NCBI RefSeq assembly: GCF_001514115.1
Contig: NZ_KQ948465.1
Span: 205,562 to 269,561 of the forward strand
Direction: 5' to 3'
Length of the DNA: 64,000 nt
Source of the DNA: Streptomyces olivochromogenes
GTDB taxonomy: Bacteria; Actinomycetota; Actinomycetes; Streptomycetales; Streptomycetaceae
How positions within the stretch are numbered: position 1 is the first letter of the stretch; every line of letters starts with the position of its first letter. Positions 44,395 to 52,074 of this stretch are shown piece by piece. A program made the position numbers and the translations under genes. A model generated the notes under the pieces. The model saw only the letters and a program-made list of their open reading frames with translations. It made no database searches and was not told where the DNA came from.

Positions 44395-45921
44395 GTGCCA
44401 CGTGGTGACGGTCGACTCAATCATGATCTGCTCCCCGGCGAGAAAGGCCCCCAGGACGCTTGCGGCGTCTTCGGAGTCTGGGCCCCCGGTGAAGAGGTCG
44501 CCAAGCTCACTTACTTCGGGCTCTACGCCCTCCAGCATCGAGGCCAGGAATCCGCGGGTATCGCGGTAAGCAACGGCTCTCAGATCCTCGTCTTCAAGGA
44601 CATGGGCCTCGTGTCCCAGGTCTTCGACGAGACCTCGCTCGGTTCGCTCCAGGGTCACATCGCGGTCGGTCACGCCCGCTACTCGACCACTGGCGCCTCC
44701 GTGTGGGAGAACGCCCAGCCGACGTTCCGTGCCACCGCGCACGGCTCCATCGCGCTCGGCCACAACGGCAACCTCGTCAACACGGCGCAGCTCGCCGAGA
44801 TGGTCGCCGACCTTCCCAAGCAGGACGGCCGCACCACCCGGGTGGCCGCCACCAACGACACCGACCTGCTCACCGCGCTCCTCGCGGCCCAGGTCGACGA
44901 CGACGGCAAGCCGCTGACCATCGAGGAGGCCGCTCACGCGGTCCTCCCGCAGGTCAAGGGCGCCTTCTCGCTCGTCTTCATGGACGAGCACACCCTCTAC
45001 GCGGCCCGCGACCCGCAGGGCATCCGCCCGCTGGTCCTCGGCCGCCTGGAGCGCGGCTGGGTCGTCGCCTCCGAGTCCGCCGCCCTCGACATCTGCGGCG
45101 CGGCCTACGTCCGTGAGATCGAGCCGGGCGAGTTCGTCGCCATCGACGAGAACGGCCTGCGTACGTCCCGATTCGCGGAAGCGAAGCCCAAGGGCTGTGT
45201 CTTCGAGTACGTGTACCTGGCCCGCCCGGACACGGACATCGCCGGCCGGAACGTGTACCTCTCGCGTGTCGAGATGGGCCGCAAGCTCGCCAAGGAAGCC
45301 CCTGTCGAGGCCGATCTGGTGATAGCGACCCCGGAGTCCGGAACGCCCGCCGCGATCGGTTACGCGGAGGCCAGCGGCATCCCGTTCGGCGCCGGCCTGG
45401 TCAAGAACGCGTACGTCGGCCGGACCTTCATCCAGCCTTCACAGACCATCCGCCAGCTGGGCATCCGTCTGAAGCTGAACCCCTTGAAGGAAGTCATCAA
45501 GGGCAAGCGCCTGGTCGTCGTCGACGACTCGATCGTGCGCGGCAACACCCAGCGGGCCCTGGTGCGCATGCTCCGCGAGGCGGGTGCGGCGGAGGTCCAC
45601 ATCCGGATCTCCTCTCCCCCCGTGAAGTGGCCCTGCTTCTTCGGCATCGACTTCGCGACCCGCGCCGAGCTGATCGCCAACGGCATGACCATCGAGGAGA
45701 TCGGCACCTCGCTCGGCGCCGACTCCCTCTCGTACATCTCCATCGACGGCATGATCGAGGCGACCACCATCGCCAAGCCGAACCTGTGCCGCGCCTGCTT
45801 CGACGGCGAGTACCCGATGGAGCTTCCCGACCCCGAGCTGCTCGGCAAGCAGCTCCTGGAGACCGAGCTGGCCGCGGGTCCCGCAGCCACGGCCGCGGCT
45901 GACGCCATCCGTCGCCCGTAA
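44395..45921 (+). CDS. purF: amidophosphoribosyltransferase
   Basis: 508 residues; first step of purine synthesis (PRPP + glutamine to phosphoribosylamine). A 22-residue propeptide (ends KGPQDA) precedes the N-terminal nucleophile Cys23 in CGVFGVW, as in B. subtilis-type enzymes. Ntn domain motif LQHRGQESAGI; PRTase motif VVVDDSIVRGNT; cysteines near the C-terminus (KWPCFFGIDFAT, NLCRACFDGEYP) fit the iron-sulfur cluster form. GTG start without ribosome-binding site. purM follows 43 nt later. Confidence 0.97.
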   Translation: MPRGDGRLNHDLLPGEKGPQDACGVFGVWAPGEEVAKLTYFGLYALQHRGQESAGIAVSNGSQILVFKDMGLVSQVFDETSLGSLQGHIAVGHARYSTTGASVWENAQPTFRATAHGSIALGHNGNLVNTAQLAEMVADLPKQDGRTTRVAATNDTDLLTALLAAQVDDDGKPLTIEEAAHAVLPQVKGAFSLVFMDEHTLYAARDPQGIRPLVLGRLERGWVVASESAALDICGAAYVREIEPGEFVAIDENGLRTSRFAEAKPKGCVFEYVYLARPDTDIAGRNVYLSRVEMGRKLAKEAPVEADLVIATPESGTPAAIGYAEASGIPFGAGLVKNAYVGRTFIQPSQTIRQLGIRLKLNPLKEVIKGKRLVVVDDSIVRGNTQRALVRMLREAGAAEVHIRISSPPVKWPCFFGIDFATRAELIANGMTIEEIGTSLGADSLSYISIDGMIEATTIAKPNLCRACFDGEYPMELPDPELLGKQLLETELAAGPAATAAADAIRRP

Positions 45922-45964
45922 GCGCCGCAGAGCCCCGTATCACCAACCCGAAAGATTCCAGGCA

Positions 45965-47065
45965 ATGTCTTCTGTGTCTGATCAGTCACCTCCGGCGACG
46001 GGCACTGCTTCTGGTGCTTCCTACGCGGCTGCCGGCGTCGACATCGAAGCGGGCGACCGCGCCGTAGAACTGATGAAGGAGTGGGTGAAGAAGACGCAGC
46101 GCCCCGAGGTCCTCGGTGGCCTCGGCGGCTTCGCCGGCCTCTTCGACGCCTCCGCCCTCAAGCGCTACGAGCGCCCGCTGCTCGCCTCCGCCACGGACGG
46201 CGTGGGCACCAAGGTCGACCTCGCCCGCCGGCTCGGCGTGTACGACACCATCGGCCACGACCTGGTCGCGATGGTCATGGACGACATCGTGGTGTGCGGC
46301 GCCGAGCCGCTCTTCATGACCGACTACATCTGCGTCGGCAAGGTCCACCCCGAGCGCGTGGCGGCCATCGTGAAGGGCATCGCCGAAGGCTGTGTGCTCG
46401 CGGGCTGCGCCCTGGTGGGCGGCGAGACGGCCGAACACCCGGGCCTGCTCGGTCCGGACGACTTCGACGTCGCGGGCGCCGGTACGGGCGTGGTGGAGGC
46501 CGACCGGCTGCTCGGCCCGGATCGTATCCGTACGGGTGACGCGGTGATCGCCATGGCGGCCTCCGGTCTTCACTCGAACGGGTACTCGCTCGTCCGGCAC
46601 GTCCTCTTCGACCGGGCGAACCTCAGCCTGGACCAGCACGTCGAGGAGTTCGGCCGCTCGCTCGGCGAGGAGCTCCTGGAGCCCACCAAGATCTACTCGC
46701 TGGACTGCCTGGCGCTGACGAGGACCACCGACGTGCACGCCTTCAGCCACATCACCGGCGGCGGGCTCGCGGCCAACCTGGCCCGGGTGATCCCGGACGG
46801 GCTGCACGCGATCGTGGACCGCGAGACCTGGACGCCGGCCCCGGTCTTCGACCTCGTCGGCAGGACGGGCGAGGTCGAGCGTCTGGAGCTGGAGAAGACG
46901 CTGAACATGGGCGTGGGCATGATCGCGATCGTCCCCGAGGAATCGGCGGACGCGGCGCTGGCCACCCTCGCGGACCGCGGCGTGGACGCCTGGATCGCCG
47001 GTGAGATCACCGAGCGCGGCGAGCACGCGACGGGCGCGGCCCTGATCGGCGACTACGCGAGCTGA
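45965..47065 (+). CDS. purM: phosphoribosylformylglycinamidine cyclo-ligase (AIR synthetase)
   Basis: 366 residues. Motifs: YAAAGVDIEAGDRAVELMKEWVKKT, LLASATDGVGTKVDLARR, HDLVAMVMDDIVVCGAEPLFMTDY, LVGGETAEHPG and FSHITGGGLAANLARVIP. Converts FGAM to AIR. Likely co-transcribed with purF. Confidence 0.97.
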   Translation: MSSVSDQSPPATGTASGASYAAAGVDIEAGDRAVELMKEWVKKTQRPEVLGGLGGFAGLFDASALKRYERPLLASATDGVGTKVDLARRLGVYDTIGHDLVAMVMDDIVVCGAEPLFMTDYICVGKVHPERVAAIVKGIAEGCVLAGCALVGGETAEHPGLLGPDDFDVAGAGTGVVEADRLLGPDRIRTGDAVIAMAASGLHSNGYSLVRHVLFDRANLSLDQHVEEFGRSLGEELLEPTKIYSLDCLALTRTTDVHAFSHITGGGLAANLARVIPDGLHAIVDRETWTPAPVFDLVGRTGEVERLELEKTLNMGVGMIAIVPEESADAALATLADRGVDAWIAGEITERGEHATGAALIGDYAS

Positions 47066-47085
47066 GCCCCTCGGGGCAGCACAAA

Positions 47086-47117
47086 ACCCGGTCCGGCGTT
47101 GAGGCCCCGGACCGGGT
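47086..47117. terminator. terminator after purFM, shared with DUF3073 gene
   Basis: ACCCGGTCCGG/CCGGACCGGGT, 11 perfect pairs, 10-nt loop, between convergent genes. Confidence 0.75.
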
Positions 47118-47209
47118 GAAGTGCGGTTGCTACGAGAAATCCGCCAACAGAGATCTGCTTACCGCTACAGCTACGAGAGATCGCGGAAACCGCGAGGGAC
47201 GCTGGTGCG

Positions 47210-47461
47210 TCAAGCGCCGCGACGTTGAGACTGTGGACCGGACTCGTCCTCATCCTCATCGTCGTCGTTGTAGAGATCCGCGTACTGGGCGTACGGGTCG
47301 TCTTCCTCGTCGTCGTCCTCGAACGGCTCGCCATTCGGCGGCTGGCTCGAAGTCGAAGCGCCCAGCTCATTGGCCAGACGCGAGAGGTCAGTCCCGCCGC
47401 TGCTGTACTTCAGCTGGCGGGCGACCTTCGTCTGCTTGGCCTTTGCCCGGCCGCGCCCCAT
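47210..47461 (-). CDS. DUF3073 protein
   Basis: 83 residues from ATG 47461, with GGGGG about 8 nt upstream. Basic start MGRGRAKAKQTKVARQLKYSSGGTD..LANELG, then an acidic tail of Asp/Glu/Tyr (DDDEEDDPYAQYADLYNDDDEDED). The family is conserved in actinobacteria; function unknown. The strong charge split suggests a nucleic-acid or ribosome-associated protein. Confidence 0.9.
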   Translation of the reverse strand: MGRGRAKAKQTKVARQLKYSSGGTDLSRLANELGASTSSQPPNGEPFEDDDEEDDPYAQYADLYNDDDEDEDESGPQSQRRGA

Positions 47462-47782
47462 GGCTCGACCCCCTCGGATACGGGGCTCGGTGGCCCCAGA
47501 GTCTTGACACGCGTTCATGATCTGGAACGGGCTCTCCATGGAGAGACCGGTCCGTAGGGCTTCCACGGTACCTGAGCCCGCGCCCATACGGTACGTCGCC
47601 CGCAGGACGCGCCTTGGCCCAGAACCTGCGAGGTGCCCTGTCCTCGCTGGTCAACCGCGATTTTAACCTCTTCTTGGCGGACGACCCGCCGACGGGAGTG
47701 AGAGTTCTCTCGAAGTGTCCCCTCGGCGGGTCCCTGACAAGCGTCGAGACACGCGCGGAATGCGACGGAATGGAGAGTTCCG
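47462..47782. other. intergenic region between DUF3073 and vdh
   Basis: No gene. A weak hairpin (CGGAA-N7-TTCCG, 47766-47782) follows the vdh stop directly. A TTGACC on the minus strand near 47650 could be a -35 but has no well-placed -10. Confidence 0.4.
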
Positions 47783-48871
47783 TTATCCGCGGCGGCGCGC
47801 CTCCGCCATCCGCTGCTCGGCGATCCGGTCGGCCGCGGCGGCCGGCGGAATCCCGTCCTCCTTCGCACGTGCGAAGATGTCCAGCGTGGTGTCGAAGATC
47901 TTCGTGGCCTTCGCCTTGCACCGGTCGAAGTCGAAGCCGTGCAGCTCGTCGGCGACCTGGATGACACCGCCCGCGTTCACCACGTAGTCGGGCGCGTAGA
48001 GGATCCCGCGGTCCGCGAGGTCCTTCTCGACGCCCGGGTGCGCGAGCTGGTTGTTGGCCGCGCCGCACACGATCCGCGCGGTGAGCACCGGCACGGACGC
48101 GTCGTTCAGCGCCCCGCCCAGCGCGCAGGGGGCGTAGATGTCCAGGCCCTCGGTGCGGATCAGCGCCTCGGTGTCCGTGGCGGCCGTGACGCCCGTCGGG
48201 TGCTTGTCCAGGATCCGTCGTACGGACTCGTCGCGTACGTCCGTGATCACGACCTCGGCGCCGTCCTCGCGCAGGTGGTCCACGAGGTGGTGGCCCACCT
48301 TGCCGACGCCCGCGATGCCGACCTTGCGGCCGCGCAGCGTCGGGTCGCCCCAGAGGTGCTGGGCACTCGCCCGCATGCCCTGGAAGACCCCGTAGGCGGT
48401 CAGGACCGAGGAGTCGCCTGCGCCGCCGTTCTCGGGCGAGCGGCCCGTCGTCCAGCGGCACTCGCGCGCCACGACGTCCATGTCGGCGACATACGTACCG
48501 ACGTCGCACGCGGTGACGTAGCGCCCGCCGAGCGAGGCCACGAAGCGGCCGTAGGCGAGGAGCAGGGCCTCGCTCTTGATCTGCTCGGGGTCCCCGATGA
48601 TCACGGCCTTGCCGCCGCCGTGGTCGAGACCGGCCATGGCGTTCTTGTACGACATCCCGCGCGAGAGGTTCAGCGCGTCGGCGACGGCCTGCTCCTCGCT
48701 CGCGTACGGGTAGAAGCGCGTCCCGCCCAGGGCGGGGCCCAGAGCGGTGGAGTGGATGGCGATGACGGCCTTGAGGCCGCTGGCCCGGTCCTGGCAGAGC
48801 ACGACTTGCTCATGACCCCCCTGGTCCGAATGGAACAGGGTGTGCAGGACGCCGTCGGTTACGTCGGTCAC
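47783..48871 (-). CDS. vdh: valine dehydrogenase
   Basis: 362 residues of the Glu/Leu/Phe/Val dehydrogenase family. Substrate motif AGLDHGGGKAVI with the catalytic lysine, Rossmann motif VGIAGVGKVGHHL, and APDYVVNAGGVI. Converts branched-chain amino acids to 2-oxo acids with NAD+, feeding acyl-CoA precursors; Streptomyces Vdh is established, and position next to bldC supports this over leucine dehydrogenase. GTG start with GGGAG upstream. Confidence 0.92.
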   Translation of the reverse strand: MTDVTDGVLHTLFHSDQGGHEQVVLCQDRASGLKAVIAIHSTALGPALGGTRFYPYASEEQAVADALNLSRGMSYKNAMAGLDHGGGKAVIIGDPEQIKSEALLLAYGRFVASLGGRYVTACDVGTYVADMDVVARECRWTTGRSPENGGAGDSSVLTAYGVFQGMRASAQHLWGDPTLRGRKVGIAGVGKVGHHLVDHLREDGAEVVITDVRDESVRRILDKHPTGVTAATDTEALIRTEGLDIYAPCALGGALNDASVPVLTARIVCGAANNQLAHPGVEKDLADRGILYAPDYVVNAGGVIQVADELHGFDFDRCKAKATKIFDTTLDIFARAKEDGIPPAAAADRIAEQRMAEARRRG

Positions 48872-49116
48872 TGTGGTGACTCCCAGGTAAGTAGCGGCGG
48901 TTGTGGACGGTGCCCGTGCGGATGGCGGGCTTCCGTGGGCATGAGATTAGAGCCTGTGCCCGGTGGCCATCCGCGCAGTGTTCAGGATCACCTCCTCCCG
49001 GAGTACGTTTCCGCACGGTCGTGGGACGATTTGCAGTGATTTCCCGGTCGCCCGTGTGCCGCTCGCCCGGGATCCCGCCCGGGTTTCGTGTCCGGTCCGT
49101 TGGGGAGGGAGCAGGG

Positions 49117-49965
49117 GTGCCCAAGGTGTCCTCGGTGATCGTCCCGTACGCGTCCTATCTGCGCGTGTACGAACCGCTGGCCGCCTTCCCGGAGCCTGAG
49201 CGAACCCACTGGGCGCGTTACGCACGGCGCGCCGAGCGCCCGTCGTACCAGGACGAGTTGCGCCGCTCCCTGGCCGACCTGCTGCCCACCCCGCCGATTC
49301 CCGTGCCGGTGCACGAGAGCGCGGACGCGTTCGTGCTGAGCGTCGACGGAGTGCTCTGCGTCTGTCCCTGGCGCACCCGGCTGCGCGGCTGGCTGGCGCT
49401 GGAGGAGCTGGCGGACGAACTGCCCGTGTCCGTCCTGGACGCGGTCCTGCCGCCGCTCGTACGCCGCCAGGCGGCCCTCGACTACGAGCGCTGGCTGGCC
49501 CGCAACCCCGACGCCCGCCCGTGGATCCGCACCTCGACCTGGCAGGTGCCGCTGAACTGGTTCGTGCTCGTCACCGACGAGGAGCGGCGGTACGAGAAGG
49601 GGGCGGGCGGCGACGGAGCCGCGCCCGCGCTGCGCTACCGGACGCCGATGGTGCAGGCGCGGCGGCGGACGGCACGCGCCCTGAAGACCCTGCGGGACAC
49701 CCTGGACGAGGGACCCCTCATCGACGGCCTGGTGGACGTGGGGCGCTGGCTGGAGGAGTTCCATCCGCGCTCGCTGGTCGAGCTGGACTACGGCGGGCTC
49801 GTGCACGCCCTGCCGGCCGGGCACCTCGAGGACGACCACTCGGCGGCCGACGTCGCCGAGGGCATCGAGGCGCTGCGGCATGGGGACGGGGCGGCGGCGG
49901 GCGAGGCGTACGGACGGCTCGTGGAGCGCTGGCGCTCGGTCCGGGACCGGCGCTCGGCGAACTGA
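49117..49965 (+). CDS. conserved hypothetical protein, 282 aa
   Basis: GTG 49117 follows GGGGAGGGAGCAG. Soluble protein; no signal peptide or membrane helix. Notable: VFVLSVDGVLCVCPWRTRLRGWLALEEL-type segment, then a helical, Arg-rich half (MVQARRRTARALKTLRDTLDEGPLIDGLVDVGRWL). No family recognised. Conserved upstream of bldC in Streptomyces as far as I know. The frame is open further upstream to 48901 but that part has no protein-like character. Confidence 0.8.
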   Translation: MPKVSSVIVPYASYLRVYEPLAAFPEPERTHWARYARRAERPSYQDELRRSLADLLPTPPIPVPVHESADAFVLSVDGVLCVCPWRTRLRGWLALEELADELPVSVLDAVLPPLVRRQAALDYERWLARNPDARPWIRTSTWQVPLNWFVLVTDEERRYEKGAGGDGAAPALRYRTPMVQARRRTARALKTLRDTLDEGPLIDGLVDVGRWLEEFHPRSLVELDYGGLVHALPAGHLEDDHSAADVAEGIEALRHGDGAAAGEAYGRLVERWRSVRDRRSAN

Positions 49966-50680
49966 GGGGCGTCCAGGGGGCCAGGGTCTTTGGGCCCGCG
50001 GGCGCATGGGTCCTGTGTGTCGCGTGGGTTCTGTGCGTCCTGTGGGACCCGTGCGTCCTGTGGGGTGTCTGAGTACCTGGGGATGTCTGAGTGCCTCGGG
50101 ATGGCTGGGGCGGGTTTGCCACACGAGAAGTGTGATGTGCTTCTCACTGGTGTTCGCCCGAACTGACGTATGGTCCTCGCACGCTGAAGAACCCTCACTG
50201 CGGGAGAAGACCACGCAGGCCGGGACCTAGGTCCCGATCCGGTCTTTTGTGTCAACGATGTGTCAAGCGTGACGTATGGCACTTACCTGGCTCTTGCATC
50301 GCTTGCCCTTCCTCGTGCCAAAATAGGACAAGGAGCCCGGGGGAGGGCTCCATCCGTCCATGTTTGGACGGGAATCTCGGTATTGCGCGCTATGGGGGGT
50401 CTGACGACTCCTGATCGTCCTGTGACTGATCGTCACAGTGGCGTGACTGTCCGCTATGGCATGGTCCATCGGCTTCCGTCGCTGATGAACACCTGGGAGG
50501 GCAATTCCATCGGTTTGGCCGACGCGGCTGGACGGATGGTGTAGTTGTAGTGCCGAGGACAAGCCGTTCGTCCTATAACCGACTCGACTCGCGTCCGCCA
50601 TTTCGGGCAACGCGGGTCAAGGTGCAGAATTTATTAGAGGAAAGAACCGAGAAGGTTCGGTTCTCCCGAGGAGGCCGCTC
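49966..50680 (+). other. long non-coding region upstream of bldC
   Basis: About 715 nt without a supported gene. 49985-50095 is a G/T-rich repetitive tract (gtcctgtg, gtgtctgag units). 50221-50236 holds a perfect 16-bp palindrome. The last 60 nt are AT-rich (aatttattag) and carry an inverted repeat GAACCGagaaGGTTC near 50643 and the GAGGAGG ribosome-binding site of bldC. Confidence 0.5.
50221..50236. terminator. perfect palindrome with flanking pairing and T-tract
   Basis: CGGGACCTAGGTCCCG, flanked by AGACC upstream and GGTCTTTT downstream, which can extend the stem. Looks like an intrinsic terminator on the plus strand, 445 nt before bldC; a two-fold operator is the alternative. Confidence 0.5.
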
Positions 50681-50887
50681 ATGACCGCTCGCACCCCTGA
50701 TGCCGAGCCGCTGCTGACCCCGGCTGAGGTCGCCACGATGTTCCGCGTCGACCCCAAGACGGTCACGCGGTGGGCGAAGGCCGGCAAGCTGACATCCATC
50801 CGCACGCTCGGCGGGCACCGCCGCTACCGCGAGGCTGAGGCCCGCGCGCTACTCGCGGGTATCCCGCAGCAGCGCAGCGAAGCCTGA
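50681..50887 (+). CDS. bldC: developmental regulator BldC (MerR-like)
   Basis: 68 residues: LLTPAEVATMFRVDPKTVTRWAKAGKLTSIRTLGGHRRYREAEARALL, a lone MerR-type winged HTH without an effector domain. Length and sequence match BldC, which binds direct repeats as head-to-tail oligomers and delays entry into development in Streptomyces (established). GAGGAGG lies 9 nt upstream of ATG 50681. A textbook intrinsic terminator follows. Confidence 0.98.
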   Translation: MTARTPDAEPLLTPAEVATMFRVDPKTVTRWAKAGKLTSIRTLGGHRRYREAEARALLAGIPQQRSEA

Positions 50888-51024
50888 ACAATCGCATAAC
50901 CGGGCAATTCGGTAGGTCCCCCAACCTGTCAAGACGCCCGAACCACAGCTCCAAGCGACGCGGGTCCTGCCCCAACAGGGCTCACGCCCGACCCAGTTAC
51001 ACATGCGACAAGGGTGCGTCGTCG

Positions 51025-51062
51025 ATCGCGCTGGACTCCGCCGGGTCCAGCGCGATTTTTTT
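51025..51062 (+). terminator. intrinsic terminator of bldC
   Basis: ATCGCGCTGGAC/GTCCAGCGCGAT, 12 pairs, 8-nt loop, followed by seven T (51056-51062): rare T-tailed terminator for this genome. Confidence 0.92.
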
Positions 51063-51249
51063 ATGCCCTGCTCAGGCGCCGAGGGGGCGTGGGTGTGGGC
51101 CGTGCGGTGGGTCTGTGAGCGGCCTTGTCGGAGTCTGGGGAGGGGTGTCGGATCTCCTGTGGGAGCCCTCGGAGAGTGGTGCAATTGCACATATTAAATT
51201 GACCAGTTGTAGGTGGGGTGTAAGTTCCGCCCTTCTGAAAACTTATGCG

Positions 51250-51263
51250 GTGACACCCGTCAC
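51250..51263. promoter_or_regulatory. candidate Crp site
   Basis: GTGACACCCGTCAC fits the actinobacterial Crp pattern GTG-N6-GNCAC. It lies in the gap 51063-51335, which also has TGCAATTGCA (51181-51190) and a TTGACC-N16-TAAGTT promoter-like pair near 51200, but no gene I can support downstream on the plus strand. Confidence 0.35.
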
Positions 51264-51335
51264 ATGCCAATGTCCTTGTTGCCTGTGACACGTCTGCGCT
51301 AAAGGAGTTGGGCGGATGTGCCCTCCCGCGCGAGG

Positions 51336-51524
51336 TCACGCATGGGAGGAGGTTTCGTCCTCGGCCGCCGTCTCCTCCTCCTCGCCGTGTGCGGAGGGTT
51401 CCATGGCCAGTCTCAGGAGCTGATGGCAGATCGGGCAGTGCCGCGTCAGATGGCGGTACCCGGAGGCGGCCGACAGATGGGCGCGGAGCAGAGCGCGCGT
51501 CTCGTGTCGAGCGGACGCCGCCAT
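51336..51524 (-). CDS. DUF6274 small protein
   Basis: 62 residues: MAASARHETRALLRAHLSAA, then HLTRHCPICHQLLRLAME with a CxxC-H cluster, then an acidic tail. The conserved part matches the Streptomyces DUF6274 family. One CxxCH motif could bind zinc only as part of a dimer. Function unknown. Confidence 0.8.
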   Translation of the reverse strand: MAASARHETRALLRAHLSAASGYRHLTRHCPICHQLLRLAMEPSAHGEEEETAAEDETSSHA

Positions 51525-51864
51525 GAACCACCTCCAGGAGGTCGAGTGCCCTGGATTCCGGGGTACCCGCCGAATGTGACGGCGTCAAGGTGCGGGGGGC
51601 TCCGCCGGTTGGGTGGAGTTGCGTCCGGCGTTCGGTGAGAGGGCCTGGGAAACGGCCGTGTGGGGGCGAGGGCGTGCGAGGCGCGTGAAGGGGCGTACGC
51701 CGCCCGGAGTCGGTGGATACGCGCTCAGGGGCCCGAACGTGCGCTGCCGGGGGGGTTCGGTCCGCGCGGGGTGGTCCGTGCGGAGCGGTCCGCGCGTGGG
51801 TGGCCCGGGAGTCCGGATGCGCGAGGGGGCCGTGAGTTCGTACGACTGCGCGGAGCGCGTACGC
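51525..51864. other. intergenic region, nothing supported
   Basis: GC-rich sequence between the DUF6274 gene and the tRNA-Asp terminator; open frames exist on both strands but have no protein-like features. Confidence 0.5.
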
Positions 51865-51898
51865 ACGAGAGCCCGGGTCCGAAGACCCGGGCTCTCGT
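51865..51898 (-). terminator. terminator of tRNA-Asp copy 1
   Basis: ACGAGAGCCCGGGTC/GACCCGGGCTCTCGT, 15 perfect pairs with a CGAA loop. Confidence 0.85.
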
Positions 51899-51906
51899 AT
51901 CTCTTG

Positions 51907-51981
51907 CGGTCCTGACGGGATTTGAACCCGCGGCCTCCACCTTGACAGGGTGGCGAGCACTCCAAACTGCTCCACAGGACC
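51907..51981 (-). tRNA. tRNA-Asp(GUC), copy 1
   Basis: 75 nt; acceptor GGTCCTG/CAGGACC; anticodon loop CTGTCAA reads GUC; T-arm CGGGTTCAAATCCCG. Identical to the copy at 58463-58537. Confidence 0.95.
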
Positions 51982-52074
51982 AGGTTTCGCATTCACTTTC
52001 TTGCGCTGTGCTGCGAGAAGAGACTGTACAGGAGGGTGAGCCCGGGGTCGAACTCACCCACCGTGCAGGTCCCG

